DNA of 32,264 nucleotides, taken from the NCBI GenBank assembly GCA_017650905.1, contig JAGCDZ010000080.1, positions 1 through 32,264 of the forward strand, written 5' to 3'. The notes below the pieces were generated by a model. The model searched no databases and was not told where the DNA came from. It saw only the letters and a program-made list of their open reading frames with translations. The stretch is from Prevotella sp. (GTDB lineage Bacteria > Bacteroidota > Bacteroidia > Bacteroidales > Bacteroidaceae). The position numbers and the translations under genes are program-made. Positions 1 to 8,551 of the stretch are shown here, piece by piece (within the stretch, counting starts at the first letter, position 1; the number at the start of each line of letters is the position of its first letter).

Positions 1-2
1 AT

Positions 3-75
3 GGTGCCTTAGCTCAGTTGGTAGAGCATCGGACTGAAAATCCGTGTGTCCCCGGTTCGATTCCTGGAGGTACCA
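3..75 (+). tRNA. tRNA-Phe (anticodon GAA)
   Basis: A cloverleaf can be folded by eye. The acceptor stem GGTGCCT pairs with AGGTACC (one G-T wobble). The D arm is GCTC/GAGC. The anticodon loop CTGAAAA has GAA at 36-38, and the T loop TTCGATT is canonical. The top pair of the anticodon stem (T29/T45) and the middle pair of the T stem (C/T) are mismatched. CCA is not encoded. The mismatches look like lineage features rather than decay, because all conserved tRNA positions are intact. Confidence 0.95.
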
Positions 76-89
76 CTCCTCCTTTCATT

Positions 90-126
90 AGCCCGGTTTT
101 CCCTTGTGGAGCCGGGTTTTCTTTTT
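90..126 (+). terminator. Rho-independent terminator after tRNA-Phe
   Basis: CCCGG at 92-96 pairs with CCGGG at 112-116, with weaker flanking pairs, followed by a T-rich run (117-126). It lies directly after the tRNA gene and upstream of the phosphatase promoter. The loop is long (15 bases), so the hairpin is only moderately strong. Confidence 0.6.
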
Positions 127-153
127 GTCTTTTCGCAAATAGTTTCGTCTATA

Positions 154-185
154 TTTGCCTATATCCCAAAAAGTTCTTATCTTTG
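154..185 (+). promoter_or_regulatory. Bacteroidetes-type promoter of the phosphatase/coaW unit
   Basis: A TTTG box at 154-157 and a TATCTTTG box at 178-185 match the primary-sigma-factor consensus known for Bacteroides (TTTG, 19-21 bases, TAnnTTTG), with a spacing of 20. Transcription would start near 190, about 20 bases before the phosphatase ATG. Confidence 0.85.
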
Positions 186-208
186 CACCATATTAAAAAT
201 AAGGTAAT

Positions 209-1498
209 ATGAAAAAGTACATTTTAACCATTGTTGCTGTCATAATTGCCACTGCCGTCAGTGCCCAGACAGCCCGCGAAGAAATCAAGGCCAACAAGTA
301 TTTGTCTGGCAGTCAGTATCTGGATTATAACCGTAGGCTTCCTGACAAGCCCCTCACCCCTGCCCCTAAGGGCTATGAACCCTACTACATGAGTCACTAC
401 GGTCGTCACGGATCACGTTGGTTGATTTCCGACAACAGCTATACAGGTCCCAGAGACATTCTCCGTGAGGCTAAAGACCAGGGCAAGCTGACACCATTTG
501 GCGACGAAGTGCTCAAGAAGATTGAGGCCTTTGAGCCCACATCAGTCCTGCGATTGGGCGATCTTTCGACCGTCGGTGAGCGCCAGCATCACGGCATCGG
601 CAAGCGTATGACGGAGAATTTCCCAGAAATCTTCAAAGCCAAGAACGTACCCATCGATGCCCGTTCTACGGTTGTTAACCGCTGCATTCTCTCGATGATT
701 GCCGAATGTGAGGAATTTGCCGCCGCCAATCCCACGGCACGTTTCCACAATGATGTCAGCGAGTCGTTGCAGTACTATCTGAACCAGCCTTGGGACGGTT
801 TGGTGAAAGAGACCGGTAATGATGGCAAACTCCGCAGAGAGACTTTCCGCAATAAGTACACCCATCCAGAGCGTCTGATGAAGGCTCTTTTCAACGACCA
901 GCAATGGGTGTTCAGCAACCTGCGTGCCGGTTCCTTCATGCGCAGCCTCTTCGAGATTGCAACCAACATGCAGAGTCATGATACAGACATCGAACTCTTC
1001 TCCATTTTCACTGAGGAGGAGATCTATGACCTATGGAAGCAGAACAATATTGCGTGGTACATCGCCTATGGACCTTCACCGCTCACGAAAGGTATCATGC
1101 CCTTCAGCCAGCGCAATCTGTTGAGGAACATCATCGAGACAGCTGATACTGTCACTCAGACACAGGCCACGCTTCGTTTCGGCCATGAGGTCTGCGTAAT
1201 GCCGCTTGCCTGTCTCCTGGAGCTTGATAACTGTGCCGTTCAAGTGGAAAACCTTGATGAACTCGACCAATATTGGCAGAACTACAAGATCTTCCCCATG
1301 GGCTGTAACATTCAGCTCATTTTCTACCGTCCAAAGAAAAATAAAGAGGGTGATATTCTCGTCAAAGCGCTATTGAATGAGAGCGAAGCCAAGATGCCTG
1401 TAGCCACCGACCAGTTCCCCTATTACAAATGGAGCGACCTGCGTCAGTACTATCTCGACAAACTCGCCAAGTTCGACGTCATGAACGCTCAAAAGTAA
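209..1498 (+). CDS. Secreted histidine-type acid phosphatase (MINPP/phytase-like)
   Basis: The 429-residue protein has a signal peptide at residues 1-19 (cleavage after ...SAQ, or just before it). The histidine phosphatase clade 2 signature RHGSR is at 66-70, where His67 would form the phosphohistidine. A GHE motif at 325-327 supplies the probable proton donor. Length and layout match the Bacteroides multiple inositol polyphosphate phosphatases, which release phosphate from phytate in the periplasm or outside the cell. The usual HAE donor motif of MINPP is replaced by GHE, so the exact substrate is uncertain. It is first in a two-gene unit with coaW, 39 bases downstream, under the promoter at 154-185. 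AAGG about five bases before the ATG is a weak ribosome site. Confidence 0.85.
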   Translation: MKKYILTIVAVIIATAVSAQTAREEIKANKYLSGSQYLDYNRRLPDKPLTPAPKGYEPYYMSHYGRHGSRWLISDNSYTGPRDILREAKDQGKLTPFGDEVLKKIEAFEPTSVLRLGDLSTVGERQHHGIGKRMTENFPEIFKAKNVPIDARSTVVNRCILSMIAECEEFAAANPTARFHNDVSESLQYYLNQPWDGLVKETGNDGKLRRETFRNKYTHPERLMKALFNDQQWVFSNLRAGSFMRSLFEIATNMQSHDTDIELFSIFTEEEIYDLWKQNNIAWYIAYGPSPLTKGIMPFSQRNLLRNIIETADTVTQTQATLRFGHEVCVMPLACLLELDNCAVQVENLDELDQYWQNYKIFPMGCNIQLIFYRPKKNKEGDILVKALLNESEAKMPVATDQFPYYKWSDLRQYYLDKLAKFDVMNAQK

Positions 1499-1499
1499 T

Positions 1500-1533
1500 C
1501 TCTCACCTCTTATGTCTCACCTCTAACCTCTAA
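1500..1533 (+). repeat. CTCACCTCT-type dispersed repeat, intergenic copy
   Basis: TCTCACCTCT occurs twice here with a third degenerate unit (TAACCTCT), filling most of the 39-base gap between the phosphatase and coaW. The same unit recurs inside the MFS gene (2708-2743) and inside the RluA-type gene (22495-22526). Confidence 0.7.
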
Positions 1534-1537
1534 AAAC

Positions 1538-2365
1538 ATGGGAATTGTTATTGGAATCGACGTGGGTATCTCCACGACAAAAATTGTAGGTATCAAGAAT
1601 AACAAGATATCTGCTCCTATCCGCATTACAGCCGCAGACCCGATTACCTCGCTCTATGGAGCCTTCGGAAAATATCTGCATGACAACGACATTGAATTAA
1701 GCGATGTGGAACATGTGATGCTGACTGGTGTGGGTGCCGCTTATATCGACCAGCCCATCTATGGTCTGCCCACCAGTAAATCGCAGGAGTTTATCGCCGA
1801 TGGCTTAGGAGCCCGTTTTGAATCCAAACTCGATCATACCATCGTGGTCTCAATGGGCACAGGTACCTCGTTTGTGAAATGTGACGGCGATGATATGCGT
1901 CATATCGGTGGTATCGGCGTGGGTGGCGGTACTTTGGCCGGACTGGCCCGTATCATGTTGAACACCAGCGACATCATACAGGTGGCCGCACTTGCCAAAC
2001 AAGGAAACGTCCGTAATATTGACCTGACAATTGGCGACATCAGTCCCCAGCCATTGCCGGGATTGCCGATGGATACGACCGCTTCGAATTTTGCCCGTGC
2101 CCAAAGCGATGCCTCGAAGGAAGACATTGCTGCCGGCATCATCAAGATGGTGCTCCAAAGCATTGGTTCTGCAGCCTGGCTGGCCTCTTTAGGCAGCGAC
2201 ATCCGCGACTTCGTGTTAATAGGCAACCTCTCGCTTCTGCCTCAGTGCAAAGAGGTCTTCCCCGCCCTCGAAAAGCTGTACGATATTCGCTTTCATATCC
2301 CGAAGTATTCCCAATACTGCACCGCCATCGGAGCAGCTCTCGACTATTACACTAAAAAGAAATAA
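1538..2365 (+). CDS. coaW: Type II pantothenate kinase
   Basis: The 275-residue ASKHA-fold kinase phosphorylates pantothenate, the first committed step of coenzyme A synthesis, in the cytoplasm. Visible family features are the phosphate-binding loop GIDVGISTTK (6-15), the segment SKSQEF around 80-85 whose Glu84 fits the catalytic glutamate, the nucleotide-binding GTGTSF (107-112), and GGGTLAG (129-135). The length matches bacterial type II enzymes such as the staphylococcal one (about 267 residues). Type II enzymes are commonly insensitive to CoA feedback, a family property not testable here. It follows the phosphatase by 39 bases and ends at a strong terminator. Confidence 0.9.
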   Translation: MGIVIGIDVGISTTKIVGIKNNKISAPIRITAADPITSLYGAFGKYLHDNDIELSDVEHVMLTGVGAAYIDQPIYGLPTSKSQEFIADGLGARFESKLDHTIVVSMGTGTSFVKCDGDDMRHIGGIGVGGGTLAGLARIMLNTSDIIQVAALAKQGNVRNIDLTIGDISPQPLPGLPMDTTASNFARAQSDASKEDIAAGIIKMVLQSIGSAAWLASLGSDIRDFVLIGNLSLLPQCKEVFPALEKLYDIRFHIPKYSQYCTAIGAALDYYTKKK

Positions 2366-2367
2366 AC

Positions 2368-2390
2368 AATCCCGCCCATGTGGCGGGATT
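2368..2390. terminator. Bidirectional rho-independent terminator between coaW and the MFS gene
   Basis: AATCCCGCC (2368-2376) pairs perfectly with GGCGGGATT (2382-2390) around a five-base loop. On the plus strand it is followed by AATTTTA. The genes on both sides converge on it, so it probably ends both transcripts. Confidence 0.85.
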
Positions 2391-2394
2391 AATT

Positions 2395-3621
2395 TTATCT
2401 AACCGTTTCATTCAGATTACGACTAAGGAAGAAGGCCTTCGTGGCGAGGAAGAAACAGGCGACACCTGAGGCATTGATAAGAACGACTGTCCAGAAGGCT
2501 GCACTATAGCCCAACAATTCTGAGACGACACCACCAACAAGGATACCAAGCCCCATGCCGATATCCCAGGAAATCAAGATGGTGCTATTGGCTGTTCCAC
2601 GTTGATTGTTATGCGCCACATTGATAGTCATGTTCTGGAAAGCAGGCCACATGTGACCATTGCCAAGACCAATTAGCAAGGCAGAGCCGTAGTAACCGAA
2701 CATAGTAAGAGGTGAGAGGTAAGAAGTGAGAGGTGAGAGATTACCTAAAGTGGGCAGGGCGATGAAAAGTGTGTAGCCGATGAGTGAAATGACCATTCCC
2801 TCTCCGGCATTATGCGTCACCCGTCCTTTTCTCAGAGCCTTTCCGCCTTGCAGACGCGAGAGAATCAGTCCCACGGAACAGAGCATGAAATAGGTACCCG
2901 TGCCACCCGTAATCCCCATCACTTCCTTGCCATAGATGGCGAGATAATTACTCAGCACACCAAAACTGAAACCGAAAGCCACCATGTTCAGTCCCAACAG
3001 CCACCCTCTGACGAGGAAAAAGCGGTCGAGGGACAACGTGCGACACGAAAGACAGGCTTTAGGAGACAGTTTCACCGTCGAATCGACCAGCCAACCACAG
3101 CACGCCACGATCAATGCCAGCCAGAAGATAAACTCAAAACTGTTGGTCAGCTGATAGATGAAGATACCCACAGAGGGCGCAATAGCCATCGCGAGATTAT
3201 TGCTCAGCCCATAGTAGCCGATTCCCTCCGTTCGCCGACTTGACGGCAGCACATCGATAGCCACGGTGGAATTCGACACCGTCAGCGCCCCGAAAGGTCC
3301 GCCGTGCAAGGTTCTGACGATGGTAAATAACAATAAGGTGGAAGCGGCGAGATAACCCGCGAAGAAGATGGCAAAGGCCCCGAAGGCCACCATCAATACC
3401 TTTTTTCTGGGAAAGGCATCAACCACATATCCACTAAAAGGTCGGAACAACAAAGCCGTGATGGTATAGCCTGAAAGCACTAGGCCAATCACGTCCTTTG
3501 TTGCTCCGAAATGTTCACTCAGATAGAGCGGTAGCAATGGGGTGAGAACATAGAAGGCGAAAAACAGCGTGAAGTTCGCCACCATCACCTTGCAATAGTT
3601 CCTATTCCATAGCTTCTCCAT
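2395..3621 (-). CDS. MFS transporter
   Basis: The 408-residue hydrophobic protein has about 12 membrane helices and major-facilitator hallmarks: GYVVDAFPRKKVL in the first half matches the loop 2-3 motif (G-x3-D-x-RK). The substrate is unknown; related Bacteroidetes proteins are annotated as drug or sugar efflux/uptake carriers. I place the start at the ATG at 3621; a TTG one codon upstream is the only alternative. The start is six bases after the stop of the GH3 gene, so it is the last gene of the esterase-GH3-MFS operon and may carry released sugars or oligosaccharides. The loop at about residues 294-306 is SPLTSYLSPLT-like, encoded by a CTCACCTCT repeat (see findings). Confidence 0.85.
   Translation of the reverse strand: MEKLWNRNYCKVMVANFTLFFAFYVLTPLLPLYLSEHFGATKDVIGLVLSGYTITALLFRPFSGYVVDAFPRKKVLMVAFGAFAIFFAGYLAASTLLLFTIVRTLHGGPFGALTVSNSTVAIDVLPSSRRTEGIGYYGLSNNLAMAIAPSVGIFIYQLTNSFEFIFWLALIVACCGWLVDSTVKLSPKACLSCRTLSLDRFFLVRGWLLGLNMVAFGFSFGVLSNYLAIYGKEVMGITGGTGTYFMLCSVGLILSRLQGGKALRKGRVTHNAGEGMVISLIGYTLFIALPTLGNLSPLTSYLSPLTMFGYYGSALLIGLGNGHMWPAFQNMTINVAHNNQRGTANSTILISWDIGMGLGILVGGVVSELLGYSAAFWTVVLINASGVACFFLATKAFFLSRNLNETVR
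2708..2743 (-). repeat. CTCACCTCT-type dispersed repeat inside the MFS gene
   Basis: On the minus strand this stretch is four related TCTCACCTCT/TCTTACCTCT units. It is translated in frame as LSPLTSYLSPLT within an otherwise normal MFS protein. The same unit occurs at 1500-1533 and 22495-22526. Confidence 0.8.
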
Positions 3622-3627
3622 CAATCA

Positions 3628-6243
3628 TTATTTCACCACGAATTCAAAGGCCTGCAGGTCCTTGTCGTTCGACGAGGTTCCATAGAGGATCTGATAACGG
3701 CCTGCCTTGGTTGACAGTTCGTCGATAGCCTCATCGTAATACTCGAAGGCCTTACCGTCGAGGGCGATGGTAGCCGTCTTGGTCTCACCAGCCTTCAACT
3801 GCAGCTTCTGGAATCCCTTCAAAGCCTTGATCGGTGCGCCGGCATCATCGAGGGCCTTCACATACACCTGTACGGTCTCTGTTCCCTCGCGCTTGCCAGT
3901 ATTGGTCACAGGCACGCTGATTGACACCTTGCCGTTCTTCTTCATCGACTTGCCTGAGATCTTACCCTTGCCCACATTGAAGGTGGTATAGCTCAGACCG
4001 TAGCCGAAGGCATACTGAGGCACACCCGTGAAGTAGCGATAGGTACGGTTCTTCATCGAGTAGTCCATGAAGTCGGGCAGGTCATCGTTCGAACGATAGA
4101 AGGTCACAGGCAGCTTGCCACCAGGGTTGTAGTCGCCGAAGAGCACGTCTGCGAGTGCCTTGGCACCACCCTGACCAGCATACCAAGCCTGAAGCAGGGC
4201 ATCATACTGACCATCGACACTTCCGAAAGCAATAGCAGAACCTGAGCAGTTGACGAAGATTACAGGCTTACCTGTCTTGTGCATAGCCTTCACCAGAAGC
4301 TGCTGCACAACAGGCAATTCGATAGTCTGCTTGTCACCACCCTCGCCTTCCATACGGGCAGAGATACCGCCAATGATGATGATGGCATCAGCCACACCTA
4401 CTTCCTTAGCGAGATCAGTGAAATCAGCAAGTTTACGCTCGCAGATGTCACCACGTAGCATAGCGAAGTTACCGTTGCCACGACGATACTCAATCACGAC
4501 ATCGTAGTCCTTGCCTTTCTCCACATTGAACGACTTATAGTCAGCGCCACGGCGTCCGAAGCCGAAGCCGCCGAAGCCACGACGACCACCGCCGCCCTTG
4601 TTCTCTTCGACCACCTCACCGTTCACCTTCAGCACATAGCCATTATCGGTAGAGAGAGTATATTTCATCTCACCTGTGAACGTAGCAGTGTACTTACCGC
4701 TGATACGGACTGATAAACTGTCGTTATTGATACCCTCGGCAAAGCCCCAAGCACCAAAGGTCGAGAAATTCAGCTCATTGTAGTAACCCGTCTTATCAGG
4801 GTTACCTTTCAATTCCTTGTTGTTCCAGAACTCCACAAGCACGCCCTTACCGCCATTGAAATCCTGCAGATGATGCACAGTGGTGAACTCATCGTTCAGC
4901 TCGCAAGCCTTGTTGTAGATGATCTTGGCGCCAGGTACAGCAGCCTTGATGCCCTCTAACAAAGAGTGCTTATGATTGTCAGTAGGCGTGCCGCCATAGT
5001 TACCGTTCAGCAACTCAATATCGTCGGCATTCGGTCCGAGCACAGCCAGTGTCTTAATGCTCTTCGAGAGGGGCAGCACATTGCCCTTGTTCTCCAACAG
5101 CACCATCGACTCGCGAGCGGCCTGAGTAGCCAAATCGTTGTTCTTCTCGCTACTGATTACTTCAGGAGCAAGCTTAGCCCAAGGTAGCATATCGGCGGGG
5201 TCGAACATACCGAGCTCGAAACGACCCATGAGCACCTTACGGAGATGACCGTCGAGATCGCTCTCCTTGATCAGGCCCTTCTGCAAGCCCTCGGTGAGCG
5301 ACATAAACACCTTACCGCACTCCAGGTCTGTACCGTTCAACACAGCATCGACCGAAGCCGAAAGACCGTCCTTATGTGTCTCGTGCTGACCACGGTTGAA
5401 GAAGTTGTTTATAGCATCACAGTCGGTGAGCACAATACCGTCGTAACCCCACTTGTTGCGCAGGATGTCAATCAGCAATCGGTCACTCGTACAACAGGGC
5501 TTGCCTTCGAAACGCTGATAAGCACACATCACCTCACGCACATTACCTTCCTGCACCAGTGCCTTGAAGGCCGGCAGATAGGTCTCCCAGAGGTCACGGT
5601 TCGTGGGCTCCACGTTCATTGAGTGGCGCAGAGGCTCCGGACCGCTGTGCACAGCGTAGTGCTTAGCACAGGCATGGGTTTTGAAGTATTTGTCGTCGTT
5701 GCCCTGCATACCCTTTACGGTCATCACACCGAGTACGGCATTCAGATATGGATCCTCACCACAGGTCTCCTGTCCCCTGCCCCATCGCGGATCACGGAAG
5801 ATGTTCACGTTCGGGCACCAGAAAGTCAGCTCCGGATTACCAGGATAATAGGTCACGCCCATGGGCACATTGAAGATGTTGTGGTCGCTGCGGTTCCAGT
5901 TGGCACGGGCCTCGTCAGATACCTGCGAAAACACGTCATACACCAACTGGGCATTGAAGGCCGCAGCCATACCGATGGGCTGTGGATAGACTGTATAGCC
6001 GCCCTGGCGCACACCGTGACAGGCCTCACTCCACCAGTTATACGACGGGATACCAAGTCGGTCGACGGAAATCGACTTGTTCATCATCAGTCCCACCTTC
6101 TCCTCTGGTGTCAACATCTTCAGCAGACTCTCCACACGCTGTTCTCTGGGCATGTTCGGATTCTGCCACTCATACTTGAACTGGGCTGACACATTGGTCA
6201 GGGCCAACATAGCGGTCACTGCCGCCAAAATCATTTTTCTCAT
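3628..6243 (-). CDS. Secreted GH3 glycosidase with PA14 insert (beta-xylosidase/beta-glucosidase type)
   Basis: The 871-residue protein has a signal peptide (1-20, ending ...NVSA). The GH3 N-terminal barrel includes YNWWSEACHGV (68-78), typical of xylan-active GH3 enzymes, DPRWGRGQE (151-159) and CAKHYAVHSGPE. The catalytic nucleophile is Asp274 in GIVLTDCDAI. The second GH3 domain is split by a PA14-like domain at about 463-600 and followed by a fibronectin-III-like C-terminal domain (about 770-871). The expected reaction is removal of terminal non-reducing xylose or glucose from oligosaccharides; the exact sugar is not settled. A Gly/Arg-rich loop at 550-566 interrupts the PA14 domain. It lies 38 bases after the CE1 esterase and just before the MFS gene, a xylan-utilisation context. 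AAGG precedes the ATG. Confidence 0.9.
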   Translation of the reverse strand: MRKMILAAVTAMLALTNVSAQFKYEWQNPNMPREQRVESLLKMLTPEEKVGLMMNKSISVDRLGIPSYNWWSEACHGVRQGGYTVYPQPIGMAAAFNAQLVYDVFSQVSDEARANWNRSDHNIFNVPMGVTYYPGNPELTFWCPNVNIFRDPRWGRGQETCGEDPYLNAVLGVMTVKGMQGNDDKYFKTHACAKHYAVHSGPEPLRHSMNVEPTNRDLWETYLPAFKALVQEGNVREVMCAYQRFEGKPCCTSDRLLIDILRNKWGYDGIVLTDCDAINNFFNRGQHETHKDGLSASVDAVLNGTDLECGKVFMSLTEGLQKGLIKESDLDGHLRKVLMGRFELGMFDPADMLPWAKLAPEVISSEKNNDLATQAARESMVLLENKGNVLPLSKSIKTLAVLGPNADDIELLNGNYGGTPTDNHKHSLLEGIKAAVPGAKIIYNKACELNDEFTTVHHLQDFNGGKGVLVEFWNNKELKGNPDKTGYYNELNFSTFGAWGFAEGINNDSLSVRISGKYTATFTGEMKYTLSTDNGYVLKVNGEVVEENKGGGGRRGFGGFGFGRRGADYKSFNVEKGKDYDVVIEYRRGNGNFAMLRGDICERKLADFTDLAKEVGVADAIIIIGGISARMEGEGGDKQTIELPVVQQLLVKAMHKTGKPVIFVNCSGSAIAFGSVDGQYDALLQAWYAGQGGAKALADVLFGDYNPGGKLPVTFYRSNDDLPDFMDYSMKNRTYRYFTGVPQYAFGYGLSYTTFNVGKGKISGKSMKKNGKVSISVPVTNTGKREGTETVQVYVKALDDAGAPIKALKGFQKLQLKAGETKTATIALDGKAFEYYDEAIDELSTKAGRYQILYGTSSNDKDLQAFEFVVK

Positions 6244-6281
6244 TTTTATACCTTATTTATAATTACAAGCAAACTGACAGG

Positions 6282-8357
6282 TTAGAAGCCACCGCCTCCG
6301 AAACCGCCGCCCGGGAAGCCACCGCCTCCACCTGGGAAGCCGCCACCGAAACCACCACCGCCGAAGCCACCACCGCCACGACGATTCTGACCGCCACGAC
6401 CCTGACCACCACGGCCCTGACCGCCACCGCCGAAGCCACCGAACTGAGGAGCGGGACGCTTAGCGATATCAAGGATCAGCTTAATCAAAGCAGCACGACG
6501 CTGGCTCCATGTGGGATAGTCGTCAGCCTTCAGTACATCCATCTGCATCTGGAAGCCACCCATGCCACCACCGCCGCCTTGCATGAAGTCCATGCTGCTG
6601 GTGGTGAGGATACAAGCCTTGGCCTTGCCGTCGGCAATCAGACGGTCTACGATAGCATCGGCGCCACCTACCTTGAACCAGCTCTCCATTGTGTCGCCGG
6701 CACCGGGTACCAGCTGAATCATGGCAGGCATTGCAAACATGCCCTGCTGCTGTCCAGCAGGCGTAGGCGATGTATACCAAGCCTCGCCCTGATCCAGATC
6801 GTAAGCAACACGGCCATGCTCGATGTCACCCTGCGATGCGAAGTTGTAAGGCGAATTTGGATTATCGGCAATGCTCCACTTGAAGCCCTGGTCAGGCGAG
6901 AGATACATGTTGCTGGGGTCAGCCACAGGTGTACCGTCCACGATGAAACAGTATCTGAAGGTCTCAAACATATATTCGCTCAGGGTGATGCTCCACACAC
7001 CAGTCGTGTCTTTCTCCATCGGCAGTGGAGCCTCTAGGATGTCACTGTTGAACTTCACGCTATCGGCCTCGGGTGCCTTCATACGGAAGATGATACCCTC
7101 TTCAGTATACTCAGGCGAAACTACCGGACGTGGGAATAGACGAGCCATTGTAGCACCAGTGAATTGCTGCTCCTGACCGGTCTTGGCAGGTGCAGGCTGA
7201 CCGTTCTTCATGGCCTCTTCCGAAGCCTTCTTGTTGAATAGCAGGGGCAGGGTCTTGCCGAGGAAATACTTGGCGTTCATCCAGGTATGTCCGAACTTGT
7301 CGTTGGTAAACTCCTTCACAGAGGTAATGCCCTTCTGATCGAGGAACTCCATATAGTCGCGGGCGTTGCCATAGAGGAAATCATCGGTTCCGACACCGAG
7401 CCAGAACAGATGGATCTTCTTGTTGGTAGCGGCTGCATTGTCATAGACCTCGGGGATGGTCGTTGAGGTGAATGAGCTGTAGCTGCAGAGATACGAGAAC
7501 TTATCCAGATTGCTCAGACCGATGGCGAGCGCCTGGTTTCCACCGCGTGAGAAACCACCGATGGCACGGTTGTCGGCATTGTTCACCGTACGGTAGTTCT
7601 TCTCGATATACGGCATCAGATCGTTGATCAGGTCCTTGCTGAACACATCGCCGCCGAACTGCATCTGTGGGGCACCGCCCTGAGCAGGAGCCGCCGGCTT
7701 CAGCTTCGAGGGATTACCGTAAGGCAACACGACAATCATCTCCTTGGCGAGTTTATCGGCAATCAGGTTGTCAAGGATATAGTTCACACGACCCACCTTC
7801 AGATACACCTCCTCGGTATCCGTTGTCCCACTAATCAAATAGAACACAGGATATTTCTTCTGATCGTTCTGGTTGAACGACATGTTCATCTGCGTGTAGC
7901 TGGGCGGCAGAATCACAACGGCATTGTTCGTTGCGCCTAAGCTCTTCGAATAATAGTGCACATACTCCACACGGCCGTGGGGCACATCCTTGATGTCGTG
8001 AATCCGCTTGCCGTCGCTGATCTCCAACAGACTGTTCTTAAAGCCCTCATTGGGGAAATAGAGCTGGTTTCTGGGGTCCATGACACTCACGCCATCGACC
8101 ACGAAGCAATAGGGATACATGTCGGGCGCAGCTGGTCCGAGTGTAGCCGTCCAAACACCGTCGGCACCCTTCGTCATCGGCTTGCGGCCGGCAAACTGGA
8201 CATCCACTTGTACGTCTTTCGCATGGTCATTCCAATAACGGAAGGTTACTGTACCGTCAGCATTCACGACGGTAGACTTCTCTGAGGCCCCTTGGGCCAT
8301 GCAGTTGGTAGCAAAAGCAATCACTGCAGTTAAGGCAAAACATTTTAATTTCATCAT
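6282..8357 (-). CDS. Secreted CE1-type (feruloyl/acetyl) esterase with CBM48-like domains and a truncated duplicate module
   Basis: The 691-residue protein has a signal peptide (1-21). A CBM48-like beta-sandwich (about 35-97) precedes an alpha/beta-hydrolase of the CE1 esterase family, with nucleophile Ser270 in GGFSRGG, probable acid Asp325 or Asp326 (GVGTDD) and His357 (FGHTW). A second CBM48-like domain follows (about 420-485). Then comes a half-length esterase-like segment (about 513-633) that aligns with residues 127-215 (HGRV, then GDTMESWFKVG against TDTEEVYLKVG) but lacks a nucleophile elbow. The C-terminal 55 residues are almost only Gly, Phe, Arg and Pro. CE1 enzymes remove ferulate or acetate from xylan. 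It is first in an operon with the GH3 enzyme and MFS transporter. Start codons at 8357 and 8354 are both possible. Confidence 0.85.
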   Translation of the reverse strand: MMKLKCFALTAVIAFATNCMAQGASEKSTVVNADGTVTFRYWNDHAKDVQVDVQFAGRKPMTKGADGVWTATLGPAAPDMYPYCFVVDGVSVMDPRNQLYFPNEGFKNSLLEISDGKRIHDIKDVPHGRVEYVHYYSKSLGATNNAVVILPPSYTQMNMSFNQNDQKKYPVFYLISGTTDTEEVYLKVGRVNYILDNLIADKLAKEMIVVLPYGNPSKLKPAAPAQGGAPQMQFGGDVFSKDLINDLMPYIEKNYRTVNNADNRAIGGFSRGGNQALAIGLSNLDKFSYLCSYSSFTSTTIPEVYDNAAATNKKIHLFWLGVGTDDFLYGNARDYMEFLDQKGITSVKEFTNDKFGHTWMNAKYFLGKTLPLLFNKKASEEAMKNGQPAPAKTGQEQQFTGATMARLFPRPVVSPEYTEEGIIFRMKAPEADSVKFNSDILEAPLPMEKDTTGVWSITLSEYMFETFRYCFIVDGTPVADPSNMYLSPDQGFKWSIADNPNSPYNFASQGDIEHGRVAYDLDQGEAWYTSPTPAGQQQGMFAMPAMIQLVPGAGDTMESWFKVGGADAIVDRLIADGKAKACILTTSSMDFMQGGGGGMGGFQMQMDVLKADDYPTWSQRRAALIKLILDIAKRPAPQFGGFGGGGQGRGGQGRGGQNRRGGGGFGGGGFGGGFPGGGGGFPGGGFGGGGF

Positions 8358-8388
8358 AAAATAGTATAAGTAAGTTAGAAATTTTGAG

Positions 8389-8419
8389 CAAAGTTAGCAA
8401 AAATTATTGAATGCAACAA
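8389..8419 (-). promoter_or_regulatory. Promoter of the esterase-GH3-MFS operon
   Basis: On the minus strand TTG (8417-8419) is followed after 20 bases by TAACTTTG (8389-8396), a full match to the Bacteroidetes -7 box. Transcription would start near 8382, leaving a leader of about 25 bases before the ATG. Confidence 0.8.
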
Positions 8420-8551
8420 GCACATATCTCAAGATTAATATTTTTTAAATATGTATATGTTAATGTTCTATAATTGTCCGCGAAGCCTTTTAACTTTCCG
8501 CACTTTCTTTCGTCTATGTCTTATTAGAAGCAACTCAAAATACGTATTTTA

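Noticed and set aside
18-212. 64-residue ORF over tRNA-Phe and its terminator
   Set aside because: It overlaps a tRNA gene, a terminator and the phosphatase promoter.
542-979. 145-residue ORF antisense to the phosphatase
   Set aside because: The sense strand has clear catalytic motifs; this is a frame shadow.
6263-6472. Val/Ala-rich ORF at the esterase 3' end
   Set aside because: It is an alternative frame of the Gly-rich tail, produced by the GGN-rich repeat.
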